Source of the DNA: Methylobacterium sp. J-076
GTDB lineage: Bacteria > Pseudomonadota > Alphaproteobacteria > Rhizobiales > Beijerinckiaceae
Reading direction: 5' to 3'
DNA: 54,375 nucleotides
Assembly (NCBI RefSeq): GCF_022829405.1
Contig: NZ_JAKSXW010000024.1
Span: forward strand, 1-54,375
The translations under genes and the position numbers were made by a program. Shown here piece after piece: positions 43,894 through 51,926 of the stretch. The first letter of the stretch is position 1. Each line of letters opens with the position of its first letter. Under the pieces are notes generated by a model. That model was not told the origin of the DNA and searched no databases. It saw only the letters and a program-made list of their open reading frames with translations.

Positions 43894-45624
43894 ATGCCGA
43901 GCTTCCGGGAGGCCCGCGACCTGCTGCTGGCCCGCCGCACGGATTACGCCGCCGCCGTCGCGGAGTTCGCGTGGCCCGAGCCCGTGCCGTTCAACTGGGC
44001 GCTGGACTGGTTCGATGCGGGCCTCGCCGCCGAGTTCCCCGACCGGCCGGCTTTGCGCATCGTCGAGGCGGCGACGGGGGCCGAGCAATCGCTGACCTTC
44101 GGTGAACTCCGCCGCCGCTCGAATCAGGTCGCCCACCGCCTCGCCCGCCTCGGGCTGAGGCGGGGCGACCACCTGCTCCTGCTGCTGGGGAACGTCCCGG
44201 CCCTGTGGGAGACCTTCCTCGCCGCCATGAAGCTCGGCGTGGTGGTGATCCCCGCCACCACCCTCCTCACCGCCGAGGAACTGGCCGACCGGCTGGAGCG
44301 CGGCCGGGCCAAGGCCATCGTCGCCGGGCCGGAGCAGCTGCCGCGCTTCGCGGGCCTCGACACCGGGGGCGTCGTCCGCATCGTCACCGGCCCGGCGGCG
44401 GAGGGCTGGCTCGCCCATGACGACGCGTTCACGGAACCGGAGACGTTCACCCCCGACGCGCCGACCGGGGCCGAGGACCCGCTGATCCTCTACTTCACCT
44501 CCGGCACCACGGCGAAGCCGAAGCTGGTGCGCCACAGCCACCGCTCGTATCCCGTGGGCGCCCTGTCCACGATGTACTGGCTCGGGCTGCAGCCCGGCGA
44601 CCAGCATTGCAACGTCTCCTCGCCGGGCTGGGCCAAGCACGCGTGGTCCTCGCTCTTCGCCCCCTGGAACGCGGGGGCGACGATCCTCGTGATCAACCAG
44701 GCGCCGTTCAACGCGCGCGTCCTGCTGGAGCAGTTGGAGAAAACCGGGGCGACGACGCTCTGCGCCCCGCCCACCGTCTGGCGCATGGTGATCCAGGAGC
44801 GGCTCGAGGGCCGCAGCCTCGCGCTCCGGGAGGTCTGCGCCGCGGGCGAGCCCCTGAACCCGGAGGTGATCGAGCGGGTGAGATCCGCCTGGGGCCTCAC
44901 CATCCGCGACGGCTACGGCCAGACCGAGACCACGGCGCTGATGGCCAACACGCCGGGCCAGCCGGTGGTGCCCGGCGCCCTCGGGCGGCCGCTCCCCGGC
45001 TACCGGGTGCGGGTGCTCGATGCCGACGGCGAGCCGGCGACCGAGGGCGAGGTCTGCCTGGACCTCGGCGCCCACCGCCCCGCCGGCCTGATGCAGGGCT
45101 ACGACGACGGCCAGGGCCGCCTCTCCGGGGCCGAGGGCGAGGTCTACCGCACGGGAGACGTGGCCTTCGTGGACGGGCATGGCTGCTACACCTTCGTCGG
45201 CCGGGCCGACGACGTGTTCAAATCCTCCGGCTACCGGATCAGCCCGTTCGAACTGGAGAGCGTGCTCATCGAGCATCCCCTCGTCGCCGAGGCGGCGATC
45301 GTGCCGGTGCCCGATCCCCTGCGCTACCTGATCCCCAAGGCCTACGTGCTGCTCACCGCCGCGGCCAAGCCGGGGCCGGAGGCGGCGCTCGACATCTTCC
45401 GCTTCACCAACGCCAAGCTCGCGGGCTTCAAGCGCCTGCGCGCCCTGGAATTCGTGAGCGAGCTGCCCAAGACCATCTCCGGCAAGATCCGCCGGGTGCA
45501 GCTGCGCCGCCTGGAGCATGACGGGGTGACGGACGACCCCTACCGCGGCGTCGCCTTCACGCAGGCCGACTTCCCGGAACTCAAGGGCGAGGCCGAGCGC
45601 AAGCCCGACCAGACGGCGGGCTGA
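43894..45624 (+). CDS. AMP-forming acyl-CoA synthetase (benzoate/medium-chain type)
   Basis: A 576-residue adenylate-forming ligase with the P-loop YFTSGTTAKPKLVRHSHRS, the GYGQTETT motif, and the catalytic Lys in PKTISGKIRR near the C-terminus. The overall layout resembles medium-chain or branched-chain acyl-CoA synthetases. In this cluster it may charge isobutyrate or related acids to CoA and so feed the pathway from free acid. GGGGGAGG lies just before ATG 43894. Confidence 0.88.
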   Translation: MPSFREARDLLLARRTDYAAAVAEFAWPEPVPFNWALDWFDAGLAAEFPDRPALRIVEAATGAEQSLTFGELRRRSNQVAHRLARLGLRRGDHLLLLLGNVPALWETFLAAMKLGVVVIPATTLLTAEELADRLERGRAKAIVAGPEQLPRFAGLDTGGVVRIVTGPAAEGWLAHDDAFTEPETFTPDAPTGAEDPLILYFTSGTTAKPKLVRHSHRSYPVGALSTMYWLGLQPGDQHCNVSSPGWAKHAWSSLFAPWNAGATILVINQAPFNARVLLEQLEKTGATTLCAPPTVWRMVIQERLEGRSLALREVCAAGEPLNPEVIERVRSAWGLTIRDGYGQTETTALMANTPGQPVVPGALGRPLPGYRVRVLDADGEPATEGEVCLDLGAHRPAGLMQGYDDGQGRLSGAEGEVYRTGDVAFVDGHGCYTFVGRADDVFKSSGYRISPFELESVLIEHPLVAEAAIVPVPDPLRYLIPKAYVLLTAAAKPGPEAALDIFRFTNAKLAGFKRLRALEFVSELPKTISGKIRRVQLRRLEHDGVTDDPYRGVAFTQADFPELKGEAERKPDQTAG

Positions 45625-45630
45625 GGCGCC

Positions 45631-45694
45631 CCCCCCCGTCGCCCCGTCCGCAGCGACGGGGGGGCCGGAATCGTCAAGGTTTCCGGCCCCTTTC
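45631..45694 (+). terminator. Overlapping terminator hairpins at the end of the valine cluster
   Basis: Two alternative stems share sequence. CCCCCCCGTCGC (45631-45642) pairs with GCGACGGGGGGG (45653-45664), and GGGGCCGGAA (45661-45670) pairs with TTCCGGCCCC (45681-45690), followed by TTTCC. They are mutually exclusive at 45661-45664. The second is a usual intrinsic terminator; both are on the transcript leaving the acyl-CoA synthetase gene. Confidence 0.75.
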
Positions 45695-45856
45695 CGCGAT
45701 GCGGAGGAATTAGCCGATCCGGCGAGGCCTGTAGCGACCTTGCCCCGCGGCTCAGGCCCCCGGACGGCCGATCCGTAAAATTGTCCGCATTCGCTTCAGC
45801 GCGGAGGAGGTGGGGAGACGCAATCCTGGGTCTACAGAGACACGGGATTACACGCG

Positions 45857-46489
45857 ATGAGCGGGGGATTTTTCAAGGCGGTCCGGGGCGCGGTGATCGC
45901 CGTGCTGGCGCTGGCGGGGGCCGCCACCGCGGCCCAGGCGCAGGCCCTGGCGAGCCTGCCCGCCGAGCCCGGCATCGTCCCGAAGGCCGAGGCGCGGCCG
46001 ATCGTGGCGTGGCTGGCCTTCTGCGAGAGCTACCCGGCCGAATGCGCCGTGGACCGCGCCGAGCCGGCCCGGATCGCCCTGACGCCGGCGGCCTGGAACA
46101 CCATCGTCTCGGTCAACCGCCGCATCAACCGCTCCATCGAGCCGATGACCGACATGGAGCACCTCCACGTGGCCGACCGCTGGGACCTCGCCGAGGACGG
46201 CATCGGCGATTGCGAGGATTACCAGCTCCTCAAGCGCCACCTGCTGGCGGAGGCGGGCCTGCCGCGCCGGGCGATGCGGATGACCGTGGTCATCGACGAG
46301 AAGGGCGAGGGCCATGCGGTGCTGACCCTGCTCACCGACCGGGGCGACCTCGTGCTCGACAACAAGACCGATACGATCCTGCCGTGGCACCGCACCGGCT
46401 ACGTCTTCATCAAGCGGGAGAGCCAGGACGCCGTGGCCTGGGTGTCGCTGGGCGGCGCCACCTCCCCGGTGACGACCGCCAACCGCTGA
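45857..46489 (+). CDS. Bacterial transglutaminase-like cysteine protease (copy 1)
   Basis: A 210-residue exported protein. The signal peptide spans residues 1-29 (GAVIAVLALAGAATAAQAQ). The papain-like triad of the BTLCP family is readable: Cys in IGDCEDYQLLKR, His in GEGHAVLTL, Asp in LVLDNKTD. Members act in the periplasm, typically on surface proteins. The 232 bp upstream hold the terminator of the valine cluster and its likely promoter. A related gene lies 0.6 kb downstream. Confidence 0.92.
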   Translation: MSGGFFKAVRGAVIAVLALAGAATAAQAQALASLPAEPGIVPKAEARPIVAWLAFCESYPAECAVDRAEPARIALTPAAWNTIVSVNRRINRSIEPMTDMEHLHVADRWDLAEDGIGDCEDYQLLKRHLLAEAGLPRRAMRMTVVIDEKGEGHAVLTLLTDRGDLVLDNKTDTILPWHRTGYVFIKRESQDAVAWVSLGGATSPVTTANR

Positions 46490-46747
46490 TCAGGCGGCGC
46501 GGGGCAGGTCCGTCCGGGCGAGGCCGGCGACGTAGGCCTCGACCCGGTTGATGAAGCCGGCCAGGTGCGGCGCGATCCCCCGCAGGGAGGCGAGGTCGCG
46601 GGAGAGGATGTCGAGGGACAGGGCCCGGTCCCCGGGCAGGGTGGCGCCGTCGAGGTAGGCGTTCACCGCATGCTCGGCGATGCCGAGCGCTCCCGGGCGT
46701 CCATCCTCGGCGAGGGCTCTGATCACCTGCTGGATGGCGGGCTGCAT
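46490..46747 (-). CDS. Small helical hypothetical protein (85 aa)
   Basis: An 85-residue, mostly helical protein (QPAIQQVIRALAEDG, ALSLDILSRDLASLRG, LAGFINRVEAYVAGLA), without signal or membrane segments. Its stop codon abuts the stop of the protease gene on the other strand. GAGG lies 8 nt upstream of ATG 46747. I do not recognise a family. Position between two related proteases could be accidental. Confidence 0.6.
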   Translation of the reverse strand: MQPAIQQVIRALAEDGRPGALGIAEHAVNAYLDGATLPGDRALSLDILSRDLASLRGIAPHLAGFINRVEAYVAGLARTDLPRAA

Positions 46748-46970
46748 ACGGGCATCCTCAACTCTGGGTCACGGTGCCGTTCCGTGGCCGCATTCTTGCG
46801 ACGATAGTCGGCGGAGCGCCGCGACCGGCTGTTGCGGGCGGCCCATCTCAAGCCGGCAAAGGTCGAGAAAAGCAAGGGTGGGAACGGGTTATCGGGCCGT
46901 TAGCAAGGCCGATATGCTCTCCACGCATGCACGGCGGCCGATCCCTGCGCAGAAAAATGCACGATCGCAA

Positions 46971-46996
46971 GGAACCGTCTCCGGTCCCGCCACGTT
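46971..46996 (+). promoter_or_regulatory. Predicted EcfG (general stress sigma factor) promoter
   Basis: GGAAC at 46971-46975 and CGTT at 46993-46996 with a 17-nt spacer, the alphaproteobacterial GGAAC-N16/17-CGTT pattern. The transcript would start near 47003 and run about 74 nt to the second protease gene. The rest of the 329-bp gap shows no gene. Confidence 0.6.
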
Positions 46997-47076
46997 AATA
47001 CGTCTTCATTTTTCGGTTGTACGCGCAACCGGCGCGTGCGAGCCTCCCCCCTTCGTCATGCGACGCGGGATGGGGC

Positions 47077-47808
47077 ATGGGCGAGGGAACGGGCGTTCCG
47101 GGATTTCCCTTCGGCGACTGGATCGCCGGCCGATGGCACGCCGGGGCCCTCCTCCGCCGGGCCCGTCAGGGGGCGAGCCTCGTCATCGTCGGGCTCCTCC
47201 TCACCCTGGGCAGCGCCACCACCCACGCCCATCGCGGCCTCGCTCTGCCGGAAGGCGTCGCCGGGATCGTGGGGGGCCCGACCCGGAGCATCGCGGGCTG
47301 GACGGATTTCTGCCGCCGGGTGCCGGACGAATGCGCGATCGACCCCGCCGAGCCCCGGCGGATCCCCCTGACCCTGGCGGTCTGGCGGACCCTGCGCAGC
47401 GTCAACGCCCGGGTGAACGCCCGGATCAAGCCGATGACGGACCTCGCCCATTGGGGCCTCGCCGACCGCTGGGACTTCCCCGACGACGGGTTCGGCGATT
47501 GCGAGGACTACCAGCTCCTCAAGCGGCGGATGCTGGCCGAGCGCGGCCTGCCCCGGCGGGCGCTGCTGATGACGGTGGTGATCGACGACATCAACGAGGG
47601 GCATGCCGTGCTCACGGTCCGCACCGACCGCGGCGACTTCATCCTCGACAACAAGACGGACGAGATCCGCCCGTGGAAGCGGGTGCCCTACAGTTTCATC
47701 AAGCGGGCGGGGCAGGACGGGACGGCCTGGGTGTCCCTGGAGGAGACGGGCAGGGACGGGCCGCGGGACTCCATCGCGGGGGCCAAGGTCGCCACCGCCG
47801 AGCCCTGA
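47077..47808 (+). CDS. Bacterial transglutaminase-like cysteine protease (copy 2)
   Basis: A 243-residue paralogue of copy 1: FGDCEDYQLLKRRML with the catalytic Cys, NEGHAVLTVRTDRGDFILDNKTDEIRPW with His and Asp. The N-terminal 45 residues, before a hydrophobic stretch (GASLVIVGLLLTLGSATTHA), are longer than in copy 1, so either the signal has an extended n-region or translation starts later. It has its own EcfG-type promoter, unlike copy 1, implying that the two copies serve different conditions. Confidence 0.88.
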   Translation: MGEGTGVPGFPFGDWIAGRWHAGALLRRARQGASLVIVGLLLTLGSATTHAHRGLALPEGVAGIVGGPTRSIAGWTDFCRRVPDECAIDPAEPRRIPLTLAVWRTLRSVNARVNARIKPMTDLAHWGLADRWDFPDDGFGDCEDYQLLKRRMLAERGLPRRALLMTVVIDDINEGHAVLTVRTDRGDFILDNKTDEIRPWKRVPYSFIKRAGQDGTAWVSLEETGRDGPRDSIAGAKVATAEP

Positions 47809-47812
47809 GGCG

Positions 47813-48142
47813 TCACACCCCGGCGATCATCGCGGCGAGGTTCAGGGCGACGCGGCCGGAGAGCAGGCCCCATCCGCAGGCGATCATCGTCGCCAGCATC
47901 ACGAAGGGGAACGGGCGCCCCTCGATCCGCCGGCCGCGCACGGTGTTGCGCAGGATGATGAAGGGCGCCGAGAAGGCCAGCAGCGGCAGGGCCGCCACCG
48001 CCGAGAACCCGCCGCGCTCCAGCAGGGTGAAGCTCGCCCGCCGGGCGGCGAGCAGCTCGAACGCGCTGGCGATCAGCCCCGACAGGGCGAGGCCGATGCA
48101 GAGGGTGCGCAGGGAATCGACGGCGGCAGGGCTGAGGGTCAT
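47813..48142 (-). CDS. DUF6949-like small membrane protein (109 aa)
   Basis: A 109-residue protein with three hydrophobic segments (residues about 13-31, 47-64 and 80-105). The sequence LLERGGFSAVAALPLLAFSAPFIILRNTVRG matches, from memory, small inner-membrane proteins of Hyphomicrobiales annotated DUF6949. No transport or enzymatic motif. It ends 5 bp from the end of protease copy 2, on the opposite strand. Confidence 0.75.
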   Translation of the reverse strand: MTLSPAAVDSLRTLCIGLALSGLIASAFELLAARRASFTLLERGGFSAVAALPLLAFSAPFIILRNTVRGRRIEGRPFPFVMLATMIACGWGLLSGRVALNLAAMIAGV

Positions 48143-48190
48143 GGCACGCGGTCCCGGAGGTCCCGCGCAATCTGACCGATCGTTTACGAA

Positions 48191-48217
48191 ACGTTAAGCA
48201 CGGAGTTTACTTAACGT
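48191..48217. promoter_or_regulatory. AT-rich inverted repeat upstream of the DUF6949-like gene
   Basis: ACGTTAAG at 48191-48198 and CTTAACGT at 48210-48217 are perfect inverted repeats with an 11-nt centre; the right arm overlaps a TTAACGTTAA palindrome (48211-48220). It lies 49-75 bp upstream of the DUF6949-like gene and just after the DUF3126 gene. It resembles an operator more than a terminator. The TTAA spacing does not fit CtrA. Confidence 0.45.
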
Positions 48218-48244
48218 TAACCGCTGCGGCGCGCCCGGACGACC

Positions 48245-48457
48245 TCAGACGTCCTCGAGGTCGATGTCGAGGATGGCCATGCGGAACACGAAGGAATCGT
48301 CCCCGTCCTCCTTGTCGTCCGCGACCACGCCGATCGATTCCTCGCCGATGAAGACTTCGGCGGTGTCGCCCGTCTTCATGGCGACGAGGCGGATGTTGGT
48401 GTTCGCGAACGTGCGGCGCATGTAGGCTTGCAGCTTCGCGATCTCGGGTTTGGTCAC
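48245..48457 (-). CDS. DUF3126 family protein
   Basis: A 70-residue protein read from GTG 48457: KLQAYMRRTFANTNIRLV, TAEVFIGEESIGVV and the final FRMAILDIDLEDV match the DUF3126 family throughout, at its standard length. The family is widespread in alphaproteobacteria and of unknown function; it commonly neighbours cysE, as it does here. A longer reading from 48505 would add an unrelated Arg-rich start. Confidence 0.9.
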   Translation of the reverse strand: MTKPEIAKLQAYMRRTFANTNIRLVAMKTGDTAEVFIGEESIGVVADDKEDGDDSFVFRMAILDIDLEDV

Positions 48458-48557
48458 GCTGTCTGTTCTCCGCTGGCGGCGAGGAGCGAGGGCAGCGATT
48501 GCCACGGCGGGCCCCCCGCCGCAAGCGTCGCCGCGGGTGCGGGCGGCGGCGGGGCGC

Positions 48558-49421
48558 TCAGATGCCCTCGCCCACGTGGATGAACGCGTCGAGGGCGACG
48601 AGCTGGTCCATCGCCCGGGCCGGGTCGTCGCACCCCGCCGTGCCGACGACGCGGGCGGGCACGCCGACCACCGTCGTGTTGGCCGGGACCGGCCGCAGCA
48701 CCACCGAGCCGGCCGCGACCCGGGCGCAGGCGCCGACCTCGATGTTGCCGAGGATCTTGGCCCCGGCGCCGATCATCACGCCCCGGCGGATCTTGGGGTG
48801 GCGGTCGCCCCGCTGCTTGCCGGTGCCCCCGAGGGTCACCGCGTGCAGGATCGACACGTCGTCCTCGATCACCGCCGTGGAGCCGACCACGAGCCCGGTG
48901 GCATGGTCGAGGAACACCCCTCGGCCGATCCGCGCCGCCGGGTGGATGTCGCACTGGAACACCTCCGACACCCGGCTCTGGAGGTAGAGGGCGAGGTCAC
49001 GCCGCCCCCGCGACCAAACGTGGTGGGCGAGGCGGTGGGCCTCCAGGGCGTGGAAGCCCTTGAAGTACAGGACCGGCTCCAGGGCGCGCAGGGTCGCCGG
49101 ATCCCGGTCGATCACCGCGCCGATATCCGCCCGGAAGGCGGCGCCGATGGAGGGATCGGCCTGGATCGCCTCGTGGAAGGCGTGGGCGATCAGCTCGGCC
49201 GGCAGGGACGGGTGCCCGAGCCGGGCCGCGACCCGGTGGGCCACCGCACCCTCCAGGGTCGGGTGGTTCAGGATGGTGGCGACCATGAGGGAGGCGAGCT
49301 GCGGCTCGGTGCGCAGAACCTCCTCGGCCTCGTCGCGCACCCGCGACCAGACGGGGTCGCACACGGCGAGGTCCCTGCCCTGGGCGTGGGCCGAATGGGT
49401 GAAGGCTGGGCTTGCGGTCAT
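48558..49421 (-). CDS. cysE: Serine O-acetyltransferase
   Basis: A 287-residue left-handed beta-helix acetyltransferase that makes O-acetylserine for cysteine synthesis. The N-terminal helical domain (residues 20-150) is followed by hexapeptide repeats: IHPAARIGRGVFLDHATGLVVGSTAVIEDDVSI, LGGTGKQRGDRHPKI, GAGAKILGNIEVGACARVAAGSVVL and VGVPARVV. His in FLDHATG is the usual catalytic base. ATG 49421 is the start. Followed at a 100-bp distance by DUF3126. Confidence 0.95.
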   Translation of the reverse strand: MTASPAFTHSAHAQGRDLAVCDPVWSRVRDEAEEVLRTEPQLASLMVATILNHPTLEGAVAHRVAARLGHPSLPAELIAHAFHEAIQADPSIGAAFRADIGAVIDRDPATLRALEPVLYFKGFHALEAHRLAHHVWSRGRRDLALYLQSRVSEVFQCDIHPAARIGRGVFLDHATGLVVGSTAVIEDDVSILHAVTLGGTGKQRGDRHPKIRRGVMIGAGAKILGNIEVGACARVAAGSVVLRPVPANTTVVGVPARVVGTAGCDDPARAMDQLVALDAFIHVGEGI

Positions 49422-49653
49422 GGTCCCGCGCTCTGGTCTGTGGTGCCGGGTCGTCGCCGGCCGGGCGCTCCGCACGGCGTGGCGGCGGGGCCCGGAGGGG
49501 ATGGATGGCGGATGCCCCGCACCGGACCGGGCGGGCCTTCCCACCCCGTACCGTGGGATGGGGGATCGGCGCGATCAAGGGCGGGGACCCCGCGGGGCAG
49601 GTGCGCGCGGGCGTCCTGTCACGGGGATCCCCCCGCGCCCCGGCCCCCCGCGC

Positions 49654-50532
49654 TCACCCCACCCTGGCGAGGCCGAAGCGGGTCTCGATCGCCGCCGTCA
49701 GCCGGTCGAGCATCGCCGGGACCGGGATGTCCGAGGTGTCGACCTGGGCGGCGGCCCGGGCGTAGAGCGGCTCGCGGCTGGCGAGCACCGCCCGCAACTC
49801 CTGCATGGCGGAGGCGTGGTCCCCGGTGGTCGGCAGGTGGCCCTGCTCGCGCACCCGGTTCATGTGCTCCTCCGGCCGGGCGCGCAGCCAGACCGTGTAG
49901 AACGCCTGCAGCAGCAGGTCGTAGGTCAGCGGCTCGGCGACGATGCCGCCGCTGGTGGCCAGGATCAGCGGGCCGGGATGCTCGGTGAGGCGGCGCAGGG
50001 CGGCCTGCTCCAGGCGGCGATAGCCCTCCTGCCCGTAGATCGCGAAGATCTCCCGCACCGACAGGGCGTTCTCGCGCTCGATCTCGGCGTTCAGCTCCAC
50101 GAAGGTCCAGCCGAGCCGTTCCGCGGCGAGCTTGCCGAGCGTCGACTTGCCCGCCCCGCGCAGGCCGATCAGGGCCACCCGCGCCCCGCCCGCCGCCTCG
50201 TTGCGGTTGCCGCCGGACAGGATGTCCTTGGCCGCCGCGATCTGGGCCGGGTTGGCGTGGGAGAGCAGATCCCGGATCACGGGCCAGTCGGGGCTGCTGT
50301 CGTCCCCGGTGATGAGGTCGTCGAGGCGCACGCCCATGGCGTTGGCCACCCGCCGCAGCAGGATGATCGAGACGTTGCCCTGCCCGCCTTCGAGCTGCGC
50401 GATGTAGCGCTCGGACAGGCCCGACAGCTGCGACAGCACCTTGCGCGACAGGCCGCGCACCGTGCGCGCATGGCGCACCCGGCGGCCCAGATCCGCGAGG
50501 AAGAGTGTCTCCTGTTCGATCACGCCGGCCAT
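49654..50532 (-). CDS. HTH regulator with shikimate-kinase-like domain (BzdR/BoxR type)
   Basis: A 292-residue two-domain protein. Residues about 10-70 are an XRE HTH (LGRRVRHARTVRGLSRKVLSQLSGLSERYIAQLEGG). Residues about 118-285 have the shikimate-kinase fold with P-loop GLRGAGKSTLG and LATSGGIV. This is the layout of BzdR/BoxR, repressors of benzoate catabolism, in which the kinase-like domain senses benzoyl-CoA. No benzoate genes are within the window, so the target and ligand are unknown. ATG 50532 is used; a longer start at 50607 is possible. Confidence 0.88.
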   Translation of the reverse strand: MAGVIEQETLFLADLGRRVRHARTVRGLSRKVLSQLSGLSERYIAQLEGGQGNVSIILLRRVANAMGVRLDDLITGDDSSPDWPVIRDLLSHANPAQIAAAKDILSGGNRNEAAGGARVALIGLRGAGKSTLGKLAAERLGWTFVELNAEIERENALSVREIFAIYGQEGYRRLEQAALRRLTEHPGPLILATSGGIVAEPLTYDLLLQAFYTVWLRARPEEHMNRVREQGHLPTTGDHASAMQELRAVLASREPLYARAAAQVDTSDIPVPAMLDRLTAAIETRFGLARVG

Positions 50533-50804
50533 GGCGCCGTTCGCTTTCCTGCCGTTTCGGGAGCGCTGTGCCGCCCGGACGTCCCCGACAGGCAGGCCTC
50601 CCGGCAAGGAAGGGCAGCCCGCGACGGAGGATCCGTGCGAAGACCAGCGTGCCCCTACCCCAATGAATTCGATGTTGCCGCCACCGCCTCCGTCAGGCGC
50701 ACGGGTCCCTGTGCGGCCCCGAGAACAGCGTGCTGCCTATGTGTTGCGGAACGCCCCGGTGGTCAAGCCTCGGGAGCCGCCGCAGCCGGTTGCAGCGTGC
50801 GCAA

Positions 50805-51755
50805 TCATTGCGGCGCGAGGGCCACGGCCTCCTGGACGAGGACGGGGGCGGCGGCCGGGCGGGAGGCCGCCGCCGCCAGGGCGAGGAGCCGCGCCGAGGG
50901 GCGCTGGGGCGGCAGGGGGACCGCCACGGCCTCCGCCGACGGGGCGGGGGCGGCCTCGGCCGGCACCGCGGCGGCGGCGGGCGAGGCGGGGGAGAGGCGA
51001 AGCTCGGTGAAGGCGGCGGGCGTCGCGGCGGCGACCTGCACGGCGCCCCCGAGCCCGTCCGGACGGCGGGGCGGCAGCGGCACCTCGACCGTCGCGGCGT
51101 CGGCCGCGGTCTGCGGCGCGGACGCGGCGGCGGGCTGGACGTCGGTGGTGAGGCTCGCGAACTGCACCTGCGCGCCGCCGGCCAGCGCCCCCGGGCGGCG
51201 GGGCGGCAGCGGCACCTCCACGGCCTCGGCCGGGGTCGGCTCCGCGGCGGCGTAGGCCAGGGCCGCCGGCGCGGCCTCGACCGGCGGGCGGCCGATGAAC
51301 AGGCTCGCCAGGGCGCTGGCGGAGGCCGCCACCGGGGCCACCGTGGAGGCGACCACCGTCGGCACGCCCTGCCGCTTGGCGGCGTAGTAGTAGCCGCGGT
51401 TATAGTACTGATAGGCCTGGTGGACGTTGCCCTGCGCGGTGCGGTAGGCCCCCGCGAGGTAGGCGACGCCGTAGCGGAGGTTGGTCTCGGGGTCGTACAG
51501 CCCGGCCGGATCGCCGGTATAGCCCAGCGACCGGGCGGTCGCGTGCTTGATCTGCATGAGGCCGAGGGCGCTGCCGCCCTTGGCCCGCGGGTTGTAGTTG
51601 CTCTCGCGCTTGACGACGGCGTGCACGAAGCTCGCCGGCACCCCGTTCGCCTTGGCCTGCTGCTCGATCAGCGCGTCGATGTTGTCGCGCCCCGCCTGTG
51701 CGAAGACGGTCGTCGGCGCGACCGCGATGGCGGCAGCAAGGAAGAGGCGGTGCAT
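50805..51755 (-). CDS. Lytic transglycosylase (SLT domain) with proline-rich repeat tail
   Basis: A 316-residue exported protein. Signal peptide residues 1-19 (FLAAAIAVAPTTVFA). The SLT domain spans about 25-130: catalytic Glu51 in VVKRESNYNP, then SALGLMQIKHATA and LRYGVAYLAG. It cleaves peptidoglycan between MurNAc and GlcNAc. The C-terminal 180 residues are Ala/Pro-rich and include three copies of a V-[EA]-V-P-L-P-P-[RQ]-R-P box (residues 179-188, 223-232, 277-286). ATG 51755 starts the signal peptide. Confidence 0.88.
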   Translation of the reverse strand: MHRLFLAAAIAVAPTTVFAQAGRDNIDALIEQQAKANGVPASFVHAVVKRESNYNPRAKGGSALGLMQIKHATARSLGYTGDPAGLYDPETNLRYGVAYLAGAYRTAQGNVHQAYQYYNRGYYYAAKRQGVPTVVASTVAPVAASASALASLFIGRPPVEAAPAALAYAAAEPTPAEAVEVPLPPRRPGALAGGAQVQFASLTTDVQPAAASAPQTAADAATVEVPLPPRRPDGLGGAVQVAAATPAAFTELRLSPASPAAAAVPAEAAPAPSAEAVAVPLPPQRPSARLLALAAAASRPAAAPVLVQEAVALAPQ

Positions 51756-51926
51756 TCCGAGACCCGGTCCTGCTTGTTCTATGGTCAAGCTAGGTCACCG
51801 GAAAATGAGGCCGGAAAACGGCCTTGAGCCGGCGGAGTGGGGGCGGAAGGAGGGTGCGGCACCCGCCGTCCCGCCTTATGGCCTCCCCGCCCCGCTCTGT
51901 GGTCGGCCGGCCACAGCCGGGGGGCC

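Noticed and set aside
46748..47076. A metabolite riboswitch before protease copy 2
   Set aside because: Purine-rich stretches are present but no known riboswitch core; a sigma-factor promoter explains the region better.
48191..48220. A second CtrA site
   Set aside because: TTAA elements are present but no pair is separated by seven nucleotides.
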